Shown in pieces: positions 27,963 through 38,161 of a stretch of DNA of 64,000 bases. The number at the start of each line of letters is the position of its first letter. Position 1 is the first letter of the stretch. Position numbers and translations under genes: made by a program. The DNA lies in NCBI RefSeq assembly GCF_900079725.1, contig NZ_LT599032.1, positions 2,601,518 to 2,665,517 on the forward strand, in the 5' to 3' direction. The DNA is from an uncultured Dysgonomonas sp. (lineage in GTDB: Bacteria > Bacteroidota > Bacteroidia > Bacteroidales > Dysgonomonadaceae). The notes beneath the pieces are model-generated. The model was not told the DNA's origin. It did not search any database and saw nothing but the letters and a program-made list of their open reading frames with translations.

Positions 27963-30900
27963 ATGAGAAAATTTGTAGATAAAATTTCAACATGCGACTA
28001 CAAAAGCTATGGTAGGCGGATACTTTTTTTGCTACTCATGTTTGTATTCGTGCAATATTCATTTGCTTCGGACTCTGCAAATGACGTAAAAGATACTAAT
28101 AATATTACGCAAAATAGCACTACGGTAAGAGGTACAGTTAAAGACCAAAATGGAGAACCTCTGATCGGTGTAAGTGTTGTAGTGAAAGGAACTACAATCG
28201 GTGCGATTACTGATGTAGACGGGGGATTTTCTGTTAGGACTCCCGACGGAAATCAAACTCTTGTATTTTCTCTTGTAGGATTCCTTTCTCAGGAAATAGC
28301 ATTGAAAGGACAGACTACCCTCAATGTAGTGTTGGTTGAAGATGCTAAACTATTGGATGAAGTAGTTGTTGTTGGGTATGGTACGATGCGTAAATCGGAT
28401 GTAACAGGTTCTATTGCTACAGCTAAAGGTAGTGATATTATCAAAAACCAGTCTTTCAATGCTCTTGAAGGGCTTAAAGGTAAAGCTGCCGGTGTAAATA
28501 TCTTCTCCAATACAGGACAGCCTGGCGGCGAGATGCGCGTTATTATCCGTGGTATCTCTACAATCAATGCTTCGGCAAGTCCCTTATATGTGGTTGATGG
28601 TGTGGTTATGTCAAATTTCCAATTCCTCAATCCGAATGACATTGAATCTATTGAAGTACTGAAAGATGCTTCATCTGCGGCAATCTATGGTGCTCGCGGA
28701 GCTAACGGTGTTATATTGGTAACAACCAAGCGTGGTGGTAATACAGGAAAACAGGCCCGTATTTCTTACGATGGATCTGTCTCTGTTAGTACAATGGCAA
28801 GGTATATGGATGTTATGGATTCTTACGAATGGATGTCTGCATTTAAACAAGGTCTGGAAAATGCCAATGCTTGGCAAGGAAAGAATTTTACGACAGATTT
28901 GTCGCAAATATTCACAGACCCTCGTTTGTTTAACTCCGATGGAACACCTATCTACAATACAGATTGGCAAAAAGAAGCCAGCAGAACCGCTCTTTCCCAC
29001 AATCATCAACTTAGTATCCAACGGGGCGATGAAAAATCGTCGGTAGGAGCATTTATAAACTATACCGACCAACAAGGTATCCTGCATAATTCTTATTTTA
29101 AACGTCTGAATGCTAAATTGGCTTATGATGACAAACCAACCAGTTGGTTGTCTACTGGTATCAATTTATTGGTAAACCATACATGGGGAAACAGAACTTC
29201 CGATAATCCATACGGACAAGGTGCATTGCGTACCATGATAGAGCAATTACCGTTTCTACCTGTTGAATTAGACGGTGTGTATTCTCAAACGAATGACATC
29301 AAAACAACATCTATTCCTACAAATAAAGATAATCCAAATAGTTCGAAACAAGGATTTGGTCCTGAAGGTGTAGGTAATCCGGTGGAATTACTTAAGCGGA
29401 TGGAAGCGATGCAATATAAAACACAGATTTTCGGTAACGCCGCTTTGACTTTCCATATAACAAAAGATCTGGACCTAAAAACACAGTTCGGTATCGATTA
29501 TCAAAGCAACCGTAATCGCAATTATACTCCGTTTACTCCGCGTCCGATGATTAATCAATCTTCGACGGGTTCAGCTTCTGAAAATACTTCAAGTACTTTG
29601 TATTGGCAGGAAGAAACATACCTGACTTACAAAAAGGCACTTGGCAAGCATTATGTTAATGCTATGGCGGGTATGTCTTGGCAAGAACGTGATTATACAT
29701 ATTTCAGTGCTTCAGGCAGCAAATTCATTGATGATTTTTATGGTTACTACAATCTGGGAAAAGGCGAAGACCGCCCGGCAGTAAGCAATGATCATGACAG
29801 ATGGTCAATGAACTCTTATTTCGTACGTGGAGTATATAATTTTGACGAAAAGTATATGGCGACTGTTACCGGCCGTTACGATGGTTCGTCTAAATTTGGG
29901 AAGAATAACAAGTACGCCTTCTTTCCTTCAATCGGTTTGGGATGGATGGCTTCTAATGAAAACTTCTTGAAAGACAATCCTGTTATTAGTAAATTAAAGC
30001 CACATGCATCTTTTGGGGTAACAGGTAACTCTGAAATCGGAACATATGCGTCACTAGCTACTGTAAGCCAATCGAATACTATTATTGGCAACGGATTGAA
30101 AATAGTTTCGTATCTGGATAGAATGCCTAATCCGGATCTGAAATGGGAAAAAACAAATCAGTTTGATATAGGTGTTGACCTTGGTTTATTCAATAACCGG
30201 ATCAATTTTGAGGCTTCATATTATTATAAATATACAACTGACTTATTACTTGATCGCCCTCTTCCTCGTTCGACCGGTTTTACATCTGTAAAATACAATG
30301 TAGGCGAAGTTTCTAACCGTGGACTGGACTTATTACTTACTGCGCATATTTTTGATAATCGTGATTTCCAATGGACTTCTACTGCCAACTTAAGCTTTAA
30401 TAAAAACCGTGTCGAAAAACTGGATGAGAGTTCGTCTGTAGATCCGGTTACCGGCAAGCGTCAGATTACTCTCGATGGTTTTGTTGGCTATGATATATTA
30501 ATTCGCGAAGGAGAAGAACTTTCTACGTTCTACGGATATAAACGTGCCGGTATATATGATGGCAATCCTGCCAACTGGGATGCCAATACAATGAATATAC
30601 CGTCAACTATCGGTGAAAAGGTTACATATAAGCAACGCGAAATTATAGGTAATGGATTGCCTGACTGGATGGGCTCTTTTATTAATACGTTCAATTATAA
30701 GAATTTTGATTTGACTCTCGATCTACAATTTTCATTGGGAGCAGATGTTATGCAAGAATATTTCCATTCAACTGAAGGACGTTTCCTTACAAATGGTATC
30801 GATCGTCTTTATCAGGAAGCATGGCATCCTACACTGAACCCTAATGGTACAGCGCAAGCTATACGTTTGGCCAACTTTGGACAGGGTAGCAACGCTAATG

Positions 30901-31178
30901 CTGATGATACATGGGTTGCAGACGGATCTTACCTGCGCGCTAACCTGATCCAGCTTGGTTATACATTCAGACCTGATATGGTTAGAAAAATTGGACTTTC
31001 GGGATTACGCTTATATGGCAGTGTGAATAATGCTTTTCTTATCACTTCATCTGATTATTTGGGATATGATCCGGATAACTCGTCTCGTCTGGGTGATAAC
31101 AAGTGGGGTACTAATCGTCAGTTCTTTACTTATCCGCGTCCAAGAACATTTACGTTCGGTGTTAATGTAACATTCTAA
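27963..31178 (+). CDS. SusC/RagA-type TonB-dependent outer-membrane transporter
   Basis: 1071 residues. A signal peptide ends near SFA-SD (38-40). A carboxypeptidase-regulatory-like domain follows (VRGTVKDQNGEPLIGVSVVVKGTTIGAITDVDG, about 54-125), then the TonB-box/plug with LDEVVVVGYGTMRKSDVTGSI and GVILVTTKRG (about 135-255), then a beta-barrel ending TFTFGVNVTF with terminal Phe. It imports oligosaccharides across the outer membrane with the SusD lid encoded next (34-bp gap). It is the first gene of the PUL operon and is presumably induced by the HTCS. The leader carries the AG module and a terminator. Confidence 0.97.
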   Translation: MRKFVDKISTCDYKSYGRRILFLLLMFVFVQYSFASDSANDVKDTNNITQNSTTVRGTVKDQNGEPLIGVSVVVKGTTIGAITDVDGGFSVRTPDGNQTLVFSLVGFLSQEIALKGQTTLNVVLVEDAKLLDEVVVVGYGTMRKSDVTGSIATAKGSDIIKNQSFNALEGLKGKAAGVNIFSNTGQPGGEMRVIIRGISTINASASPLYVVDGVVMSNFQFLNPNDIESIEVLKDASSAAIYGARGANGVILVTTKRGGNTGKQARISYDGSVSVSTMARYMDVMDSYEWMSAFKQGLENANAWQGKNFTTDLSQIFTDPRLFNSDGTPIYNTDWQKEASRTALSHNHQLSIQRGDEKSSVGAFINYTDQQGILHNSYFKRLNAKLAYDDKPTSWLSTGINLLVNHTWGNRTSDNPYGQGALRTMIEQLPFLPVELDGVYSQTNDIKTTSIPTNKDNPNSSKQGFGPEGVGNPVELLKRMEAMQYKTQIFGNAALTFHITKDLDLKTQFGIDYQSNRNRNYTPFTPRPMINQSSTGSASENTSSTLYWQEETYLTYKKALGKHYVNAMAGMSWQERDYTYFSASGSKFIDDFYGYYNLGKGEDRPAVSNDHDRWSMNSYFVRGVYNFDEKYMATVTGRYDGSSKFGKNNKYAFFPSIGLGWMASNENFLKDNPVISKLKPHASFGVTGNSEIGTYASLATVSQSNTIIGNGLKIVSYLDRMPNPDLKWEKTNQFDIGVDLGLFNNRINFEASYYYKYTTDLLLDRPLPRSTGFTSVKYNVGEVSNRGLDLLLTAHIFDNRDFQWTSTANLSFNKNRVEKLDESSSVDPVTGKRQITLDGFVGYDILIREGEELSTFYGYKRAGIYDGNPANWDANTMNIPSTIGEKVTYKQREIIGNGLPDWMGSFINTFNYKNFDLTLDLQFSLGADVMQEYFHSTEGRFLTNGIDRLYQEAWHPTLNPNGTAQAIRLANFGQGSNANADDTWVADGSYLRANLIQLGYTFRPDMVRKIGLSGLRLYGSVNNAFLITSSDYLGYDPDNSSRLGDNKWGTNRQFFTYPRPRTFTFGVNVTF

Positions 31179-31212
31179 TTTATTGTAGTAAAATCATAAA
31201 AATAAAAGTCAT

Positions 31213-32853
31213 ATGAAATTACATAAAATATATCTATCCGTCTTTTGCATGATCGTATTGTCTCTCTTGATGACTTCATGCGATAGTTTTCTGGAAGAAA
31301 AACCGCAGGATGAAAAAACTGCCGGACAATTTTGGAAGACTGAAGCTGATGCTCAGTCAGCAGTGAATGCTCTTTATTTCGGAGGTGTTCCGTATTTGAA
31401 TAACACGGATGTGGATGGAGGTTGGACTCCAAAAGCTACTATGTGGGGCGGGATCATGTCCGGATTATTTGTAGATAAACGTAAGGACAGAACCTTTACC
31501 AATGCATCTGAAGGCTCGAACTTTAATATAGAGTCATTCGATGCTACCGCATTGAAACTATGGCACGAGTTTTATAAAGGTATTTCCCGTGCAAACTTTG
31601 TTATCGCCAATATTCCCGCAATGACTGGTGTATTGACCGGCGACAAAATAAATAATTTTACTGCGCAAGGTAAATTTTTCCGTGCATACGGCTATTATTA
31701 TCTGGTAAAAGAATTTGGAGATGTTCCGTATGTAGACCAACCATATCTATCTCTGGAAGGTATATACAAAGAACGTGTTCCTGCAGAGCAAGTGTATAAA
31801 AATATAGAAGCGGACTTGCTTAGTATTATTGAAGGAGATGCGTTGCCAAACAAGGCATTCTATGATAATGGTTGTTATGTAACTAAGGCAATGGCGCAAA
31901 CTCTTTTAGCTCAGGTCTATCTGCAATGGGCGGGAGCTCCTCTCAATGGAGGAAATGAATACTATACCAAAGCCGCCAATATGGCAATGAATGTAGTTAA
32001 AGGAGGCCAGCACATCCTCGAACAGGCTAATGGTAGCAGCGACGATCTTAACTCTGCATTTAATGTTATTAAAACGACAAAAACATCTAAAGAAATTATA
32101 TTTGCTAAAGAGTACAACCAGACCAGCTACAATGTAGGTAACTCTTATGCTTGCCGTTCAATTGGTGCAGATGCTTTCCAATGGGGAGTTTTCAAACCGG
32201 GAGGTGACGTTTTGTATAATGCATACCTGCCTTGCGACATGTTAATTAATAGCTATCATGCTGATGATATCCGTGGGCATGAAAAACAATTCTTCTTCAG
32301 AGATTATAGCTGGACAGATAAAGATGGTAATGTGGTAACCAGAACGCTGAATAATGTCGGAAACTGGGCATGGTTTGATGAAGTATCGTTAATCGGAGGT
32401 AAGGACGGAGACTATAATATGCCGACATTCCGCTATGCCGAAGTGTTGCTGATTGCAGCTGAAGGTCTGGCACGTACAGGAAAAGAAGGTGATGCTGAAG
32501 GTGAAGCCCGTTTCTATCTTAATCAGGTACGCAAACGTGCAGGGCTACCTAATGAGACAGCTACCGGAGATGCTTTGATACAATCTATTCTAACTGAACG
32601 TTTCCATGAATTCCCATTAGAATTCAGAATTTGGGACGATATCCGCCGCACACGTTTATATCCGGAAGCAGATGGGCTGCAATCAGGTAAATTAAAATGG
32701 GTTGCACTGGAATCTGCTAAAATTCAGAACAAGCCTGATGGTAGTATTAAAGTAGGTGCTATTCCTGTACATGCTTTATTATGGCCGATCCCGTTGAGTG
32801 AAATGCAAGCGAATCCGTCTTTGCAAGGGCACCAGAATCCGGGATGGAATTAA
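31213..32853 (+). CDS. SusD/RagB family glycan-binding outer-membrane lipoprotein
   Basis: 546 residues. Lipoprotein signal with lipobox MTSC (about 20-23), then CDSFLEEKPQDEKTAGQFW, the usual SusD start. Tetratricopeptide-type helices carry ARANFVIANIP-like and AYGYYYLVKEFGDVPY segments. The C-terminal RagB part has MPTFRYAEVLLIAAEGLARTG and RLYPEADG, ending in WPIPLSEMQANPSLQGHQNPGW. It captures glycan on the surface and hands it to SusC. Confidence 0.97.
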   Translation: MKLHKIYLSVFCMIVLSLLMTSCDSFLEEKPQDEKTAGQFWKTEADAQSAVNALYFGGVPYLNNTDVDGGWTPKATMWGGIMSGLFVDKRKDRTFTNASEGSNFNIESFDATALKLWHEFYKGISRANFVIANIPAMTGVLTGDKINNFTAQGKFFRAYGYYYLVKEFGDVPYVDQPYLSLEGIYKERVPAEQVYKNIEADLLSIIEGDALPNKAFYDNGCYVTKAMAQTLLAQVYLQWAGAPLNGGNEYYTKAANMAMNVVKGGQHILEQANGSSDDLNSAFNVIKTTKTSKEIIFAKEYNQTSYNVGNSYACRSIGADAFQWGVFKPGGDVLYNAYLPCDMLINSYHADDIRGHEKQFFFRDYSWTDKDGNVVTRTLNNVGNWAWFDEVSLIGGKDGDYNMPTFRYAEVLLIAAEGLARTGKEGDAEGEARFYLNQVRKRAGLPNETATGDALIQSILTERFHEFPLEFRIWDDIRRTRLYPEADGLQSGKLKWVALESAKIQNKPDGSIKVGAIPVHALLWPIPLSEMQANPSLQGHQNPGWN

Positions 32854-33286
32854 AATAACTACTTACGGTCTTTTACTGTAATGTGCTAAGGCGCTTTTTC
32901 TACTTTGCATTACTTTATGAATAAGACCGGAAAATATTCTTTATGCGGATACTCACCTTTTGTGAGTATCCGCTAATTAAAAAGGAGAAACATCAAATAT
33001 TTATTATTATCTGTGGGAAATATTATAATGAATATTTCGGATCATGAATTAATAATAAGTAATCATAACCAATCAAAGCATATGGCGCGTCCAGAATCTG
33101 CTTTTAGCTTATATAGCAAAAGTATATACAGCCCGATTCTATGTAATTATCAACATAATATAGAGGAGAAACACACTACATGCCTATTTAAGTATTCAGG
33201 ATACCTTTATTGCCGAACAGGATAATTAACCTTTTTCCTATAATAATTATACTTGCATCAAATCTAACCCCTATAACGAAAACATA
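32854..33286 (+). other. 433-bp spacer between susD and the enzyme genes
   Basis: No convincing gene; a 70-codon open frame at 33013-33225 has no family features. It contains the hairpin at 32945-32973 and A/T-rich DNA. A weak -7-like TATACTTG lies near 33248-33255, ahead of the next gene, so the enzyme genes may have their own promoter besides read-through. Confidence 0.55.
32945..32973 (+). terminator. Perfect 12-bp hairpin after susD
   Basis: GCGGATACTCAC, loop CTTTT, GTGAGTATCCGC. There is no T-run after it, so it may be an RNA-stability or processing hairpin that sets susCD levels above the enzyme genes, rather than a full terminator. Confidence 0.7.
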
Positions 33287-34399
33287 ATGAAAAGAGTTCT
33301 ATTTCTGGCTTTTGCTATATCAACCCTGACTTGCCAAGGTCAGGAGATAAAGGCTGACTATCCGCAGCTTACAGATAACAACCCCACTACCTATTACACA
33401 GGTACGCCGGGTAAAAATAAATTGACATTTCAAGTCTCATACAGCACTCCCGTATTGAGCTACAAAATATATTCTTCGGGAGAGACACCAGCCCACGACC
33501 CTGCCAACTGGGTCTTGAAAGGTTCCAATGACGGAAAGAAATGGACTGTTGTTGACGAACAGAAGGATCAGAAATTCTGCTCCCGCTTTCAGGAAATTCT
33601 TTGTGTAGTAAAAAAGCCTGCTATATACAAAGAATATATGCTTGAAGCCAGTACTTCGGGTAAAGAAAACGTAATTATTGCTGACGTTATCTTATCCGAT
33701 AAAAATATGAAAGCCGGATGGGAAAACTTCAAATATCCGAAAGTGGTATTCGAATCGTTGAATCCGGATACCGGGGGCAGTAAAATCTATCACGATTTGG
33801 TACAGAATCCCGATGAATATGTGAAATATCATACTCAGAAGGTGGCTGAGATTTTATATTACACTGCAGGTGACCCGATGGTAGATGTACAAGAGATAGA
33901 TTATACATTGAAAGATTATAATGGAGTTTCAGCAAAAGGCGGAAGTTCTCCGAATATAAATATAGTATATAGCACTCAACATATCGAAAAGTCAGCAAAG
34001 GAATCTCTCTATAAACTTGATTTCGAGACTCGTGGAGTTCTTTATCACGAATTGACCCATGGCTATCAGTTCGAACCGAAAGGAATTGGTAACTATGGAA
34101 ACAATAAGACTTTTTGGGCATGTATAGAAGGTATTGCCGACGCCGTAAGGGCTGAGGCCGGTTTATTTGATATGAGTACACGCAAGCCCGGTGGCAACTG
34201 GATGGATGGATACCGTACCACCGGCTTTTTTCTTCAATGGCTGACAACAAAAGACCCTGATGCTATCCGTAAATTCCACATTACTGTAAGGGATTTGGAT
34301 GTGTGGAGTTTCGATAAGGCTATTAAAGCAGTTTTTGGGCAAGAATCAAGTATTGAAGGTATGTGGAACGAATATCAGGAATTTTTGAAAAAACAATAA
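33287..34399 (+). CDS. Secreted BSP-type peptidase with N-terminal F5/8C-like domain
   Basis: 370 residues with a signal peptide (about 1-18). Residues about 25-150 look like a discoidin/F5-8 type C carbohydrate-binding module (DNNPTTYYTG, WVLKGSNDGKKWTVVDEQ). From about 155 comes the plant-basic-secretory-protein peptidase domain (PF04450) with the zinc motif YHELTHGYQ (HExxH), CIEGIADAVRAEAGLF and GNWMDGYRTTGFFLQWL. These are predicted metallopeptidases of uncertain substrate. Sitting between SusD and GH92/GH29 genes it suggests that the PUL attacks glycoproteins, trimming peptide as well as glycan (inference). Confidence 0.88.
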   Translation: MKRVLFLAFAISTLTCQGQEIKADYPQLTDNNPTTYYTGTPGKNKLTFQVSYSTPVLSYKIYSSGETPAHDPANWVLKGSNDGKKWTVVDEQKDQKFCSRFQEILCVVKKPAIYKEYMLEASTSGKENVIIADVILSDKNMKAGWENFKYPKVVFESLNPDTGGSKIYHDLVQNPDEYVKYHTQKVAEILYYTAGDPMVDVQEIDYTLKDYNGVSAKGGSSPNINIVYSTQHIEKSAKESLYKLDFETRGVLYHELTHGYQFEPKGIGNYGNNKTFWACIEGIADAVRAEAGLFDMSTRKPGGNWMDGYRTTGFFLQWLTTKDPDAIRKFHITVRDLDVWSFDKAIKAVFGQESSIEGMWNEYQEFLKKQ

Positions 34400-34412
34400 T
34401 CAACATATACAA

Positions 34413-36731
34413 ATGAAGTTAAGCACACTCACTCTTTCTTACTTACTTATGAGCGGCGTAGTATCCGCACAGGAAAAAGTATCTTTTGTCAATCCGATGA
34501 TAGGTACGGTGAAAATGGGACATACATTTCCGGGAGCTTGTGTTCCCCACGGTATTGTCCAATTAAGCCCGGATACGGATACTATCCCTCATAGTATAAA
34601 CGGCGTATATCAGAAAGATACCTATAAGTATTGTGCAGGTTACCAGCACGACGATAATACCATTGTCGGATTCAGTCATACACATCTTAGCGGAACAGGA
34701 CACTCCGACCTCGGAGATATACTTATTGTGCCTGTTACCGGCGAATATAAATTTAACCCGGGTGTTGCTGATAAACCCCGTTCGGGTTACCGCTCACACT
34801 TTTCACACGATACGGAAGTTTCCCGTCCGGGATATTACGAAGTCGTATTGGATGACTACAAGGTAAAAGCGCAACTGACTGCTACCGAAAGAGTAGGGGT
34901 GCATAAATATACTTATCCCGCAAACGAAGAACAAAAGTTATTGCTCGACCTTACCCATGGAATATATAATTACGATGGAAAGGTGCTGTGGGCAAGCCTT
35001 CGTGTAGAAAACGATACTCTGATTACAGGATACCGCATTACTAATGGCTGGGCAAGGGAAAATTATACCTACTTCGCCATATCTTTGTCGAAGCCGATAA
35101 AGAACTATGGCTATGTAGACCGCGAAAAACCAAAATATACGGGATTCTGGCGTAAGTTCAACCTACAGAAGAACTTTCCTGAAATAGCAGGGCGTAAAAT
35201 TGTCTCTCATTTCGAATTTGGGTCGGATAACTCTCCGCTTATTATGAAAGTTGCTTTGTCGGGAGTAAGTACAGAGGGTGCATTAAAAAACCTTGAAACT
35301 GAAACTAAAGGTAAATCTTTCGATAAAATCGTAGCAGAAGCATCTGCGAAGTGGGAGAAGGAGTTGAATGTAATAGATGTTGAGGGAGACAGTGATAAAA
35401 AGACCATGTTCTACACTTCGCTCTATCATACTATGATTAATCCGTCGGTTTATCAGGATGTGGACGGACAATACCGAGGTCTGGATCATAATATACATCA
35501 GGCGAAAGGATTTACCAACTATACCATTTTCTCAGTGTGGGATACCTATAGGGCACTTCATCCGCTGTTCAACCTTATTAACAGGGAACGTAGCGTGGAT
35601 ATTGTAAACTCTATGTTGGCTCATTACGATCAGAGTGTACACAAGGCACTGCCTGTATGGTCGCACATGGGAAATGAAAACTGGTGTATGATAGGTTATC
35701 ATTCCGTATCTGTATTAGCCGATGCTATAGATAAAGGGTTGGCTATAGACAAGAAGAAAGCTTTGGAAGCAATGGTAAGTAGCTCGAACGTAGATTACTA
35801 CGATGGAACGGGCGAATATAAGAAATTGGGATACGTACCATACGACAGAAGTGGAAGTGGCTCATCCATCACACTTGAATATTCGTATGATGATTGGACG
35901 ATCTACAATACTGCTCTGAAAATGAATAATCAGTCTATGACTGATACTTATAAGAAAAGAGCATTGAACTATCACAATGTATTTGATCCGGAACTGGAAT
36001 TTGTTCGTGCAAGGATGAGTGATGGTAGCTGGAAAACACCTTTCGACTTACTGGATACCCACAATCAGGGATTTATTGAAGGCAATTCATGGAACTATTC
36101 TTTCTATGTGCCTCACGATGTAAAAGGATTAGTAAAACAGATGGGAGGCGATAAGCAGTTTGTGCAACGTCTCGACTCATTGTTTACAATGCATTTGCCT
36201 GACAAATTTTTCGAAGATACAGAGGATGTTACCCGCGAAGGTATTATGGGTAACTATGTTCATGGTAATGAACCTAGTCACCACATCGCTTACCTGTATG
36301 CATGGACTTCACAACCATGGAGAACTCAGTATTGGGTACGCGAGATCATGAACCGCATGTATCGTAATTCTATCGACGGACTTTGCGGAAATGATGATTG
36401 CGGGCAGATGTCGGCATGGTATATCTTCTCGGCTATGGGATTCTATCCTGTTTGTCCGGGCTCGAATGAATATGTGTTCGGCGCTCCGTATTTTCCTTAC
36501 ATGAAAGTGAAAGTGGGCGATGGAAAGTATCTGGAGATAAAAGCAGATAAGGTAAGTGACAAGATGCGTTATGTGAAATCGGTTAAACTGAATGGAAAGC
36601 CTTATACAAAGGCATATATCACATATGACGACATAAAGAACGGTGCGGAACTTACATTTGAGATGGCTGCTACTCCTAATAAGAAAAGAATATTCAGCGA
36701 AGAAGATAGGCCATATTCATTGTCAAGATAG
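34413..36731 (+). CDS. GH92 exo-alpha-mannosidase
   Basis: 772 residues with a cleavable signal peptide (to VSA-QE). Family 92 hallmarks: VNPMIGTVKMGHTFPGACVPHGIVQLSPDTD near the N-terminus, GFSHTHLSGTGHSDLGD, FSVWDTYRALHPL, GNENWCMIGYHS, then GNEPSHHIAYLY and GNDDCGQMSAWYIFSAMGFYPVCPG holding the catalytic Glu and Asp and calcium ligands. GH92 enzymes are calcium-dependent inverting exo-mannosidases, mostly alpha-1,2 or -1,3 on N-glycans and fungal mannan. It starts 13 bp after the peptidase gene and shares its operon with a second, divergent GH92. Confidence 0.96.
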   Translation: MKLSTLTLSYLLMSGVVSAQEKVSFVNPMIGTVKMGHTFPGACVPHGIVQLSPDTDTIPHSINGVYQKDTYKYCAGYQHDDNTIVGFSHTHLSGTGHSDLGDILIVPVTGEYKFNPGVADKPRSGYRSHFSHDTEVSRPGYYEVVLDDYKVKAQLTATERVGVHKYTYPANEEQKLLLDLTHGIYNYDGKVLWASLRVENDTLITGYRITNGWARENYTYFAISLSKPIKNYGYVDREKPKYTGFWRKFNLQKNFPEIAGRKIVSHFEFGSDNSPLIMKVALSGVSTEGALKNLETETKGKSFDKIVAEASAKWEKELNVIDVEGDSDKKTMFYTSLYHTMINPSVYQDVDGQYRGLDHNIHQAKGFTNYTIFSVWDTYRALHPLFNLINRERSVDIVNSMLAHYDQSVHKALPVWSHMGNENWCMIGYHSVSVLADAIDKGLAIDKKKALEAMVSSSNVDYYDGTGEYKKLGYVPYDRSGSGSSITLEYSYDDWTIYNTALKMNNQSMTDTYKKRALNYHNVFDPELEFVRARMSDGSWKTPFDLLDTHNQGFIEGNSWNYSFYVPHDVKGLVKQMGGDKQFVQRLDSLFTMHLPDKFFEDTEDVTREGIMGNYVHGNEPSHHIAYLYAWTSQPWRTQYWVREIMNRMYRNSIDGLCGNDDCGQMSAWYIFSAMGFYPVCPGSNEYVFGAPYFPYMKVKVGDGKYLEIKADKVSDKMRYVKSVKLNGKPYTKAYITYDDIKNGAELTFEMAATPNKKRIFSEEDRPYSLSR

Positions 36732-36751
36732 ACATCTAAAAACGTATTATT

Positions 36752-38137
36752 ATGAAGAAATTATACACTCTGGTTCTCCTGGTGTCTCTGTCATTGTCTG
36801 TTATGGCTCAGGCAGGAAAATCGTTGGTGCAACTTCAGCAGGAGTTTGTAGATCTGAGGTTCGGGATGTTTATCCATTTCAATATACCGACATTTATGGA
36901 GGATGATTGGGCTGATCCCGACGCATCTCCGGCTATATTCAATCCTGCGAAACTGGATTGTAACCAGTGGGCAAAGACAGCCAAAGAAGCCAATATGACA
37001 TACGGATGTTTAACTACCAAGCATCATAGCGGATTTTGCATATGGGATACGAAAACTACCGATTACAGTGTGATGAACAGCCCTTTCAGGAGAGATGTGG
37101 TGAAAGAATATGCGGATGCTTTCCGTGCACAGGGCTTAAATGTAATGCTTTATTATTCTATTCTCGATACGCATCATAGACTCCGTCCGGGATGGATTAC
37201 GCCGAAGCATATAGATATGATAAAAGCCCAATTGACCGAGCTATTGACTAGCTATGGAGAGATAAAGGCGCTGATTATCGACGGATGGGATGCTCCCTGG
37301 TCACGTATTTCATATGATGAAGTTCCATTTGAAGATATTTATTCCCTGATAAAGTCTTTACAGCCGGATTGCCTTGTTATGGATTTGAATGCTGCGAAGT
37401 ATCCGGCAGAGGTTTTATATTATACGGACATTAAGTCCTATGAGCAGGGCGCAGGGCAACATATTTCGAAAGAGAGCAATAAACTTCCCGCATTATCCTG
37501 CCTGCCCATCAATTCGGCTTGGTTCTGGAAACCTGATTTTCCCACAACTCCGGTGAAATCGCCTGAAATGCTTGTTAACGACAATATCATCCCTATGAAT
37601 GAGGTTTATTGTAATTTTATCCTGAATGCAGCGCCTAACCGCGACGGACTAATAGATGCTAATGCGGTCGAGGCTTTCAGAAAGATAGGAAAACTATGGA
37701 AAAATAAAGGACCTGTCGCTAAACTGCCGGCTTATCCTGCCCCCGTTATTTCTAAGAATATTGCAAAGAATAAGAAGACAAATGCCAGTTGGAGCAATGA
37801 TATGAATATTATGGATTTTGCCAATGACGATAGTTTCCGTTCTGCGTGGGAGTCTAACAGGGCAGTAAAAAAGCCCTGGCTCGAAATCATTCTGGATAAC
37901 ACAGAGCAGGAATTCAATTTAATTACCATTGCTCAGAGGGGGGAAAGTAACTTTAGTAAATACCGGATTGAGTATTTTCACAATAATAAGTGGATGCCCC
38001 TTTTATCCGGTGAAAACAATGATATAATAAAAGTACATAGATTTAGTAAAGTACGGGCCGATAAAGTCCGTATACAAATAGACGAATTCAGTAAACCTCC
38101 GGTTATTACCGAATTTGGAGTATATAACGAAAGATAA
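36752..38137 (+). CDS. GH29 alpha-L-fucosidase with C-terminal F5/8C-like module
   Basis: 461 residues with a signal peptide (to VMAQ). GH29 features: FVDLRFGMFIHFNIPTF, AKTAKEANMTYGCLTTKHHSGFCIWDTK, RRDVVKEYADAFRAQGLNVMLYYS and the nucleophile strand ALIIDGWDAPW. The C-terminal ~120 residues (FANDDSFRSAWESNRAVKKPWLEIILD) form a discoidin-like carbohydrate-binding module. It removes fucose from the non-reducing end or the N-glycan core; linkage cannot be predicted. It is 20 bp after GH92 and 24 bp before the next GH92. Confidence 0.93.
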   Translation: MKKLYTLVLLVSLSLSVMAQAGKSLVQLQQEFVDLRFGMFIHFNIPTFMEDDWADPDASPAIFNPAKLDCNQWAKTAKEANMTYGCLTTKHHSGFCIWDTKTTDYSVMNSPFRRDVVKEYADAFRAQGLNVMLYYSILDTHHRLRPGWITPKHIDMIKAQLTELLTSYGEIKALIIDGWDAPWSRISYDEVPFEDIYSLIKSLQPDCLVMDLNAAKYPAEVLYYTDIKSYEQGAGQHISKESNKLPALSCLPINSAWFWKPDFPTTPVKSPEMLVNDNIIPMNEVYCNFILNAAPNRDGLIDANAVEAFRKIGKLWKNKGPVAKLPAYPAPVISKNIAKNKKTNASWSNDMNIMDFANDDSFRSAWESNRAVKKPWLEIILDNTEQEFNLITIAQRGESNFSKYRIEYFHNNKWMPLLSGENNDIIKVHRFSKVRADKVRIQIDEFSKPPVITEFGVYNER

Positions 38138-38161
38138 AAACTACACGTTAAAAAAAATAAT

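Noticed and set aside
33013-33225. 70-codon frame between susD and the peptidase gene
   Set aside because: No domain, no signal, no good translation start; position between operon genes alone is not enough.
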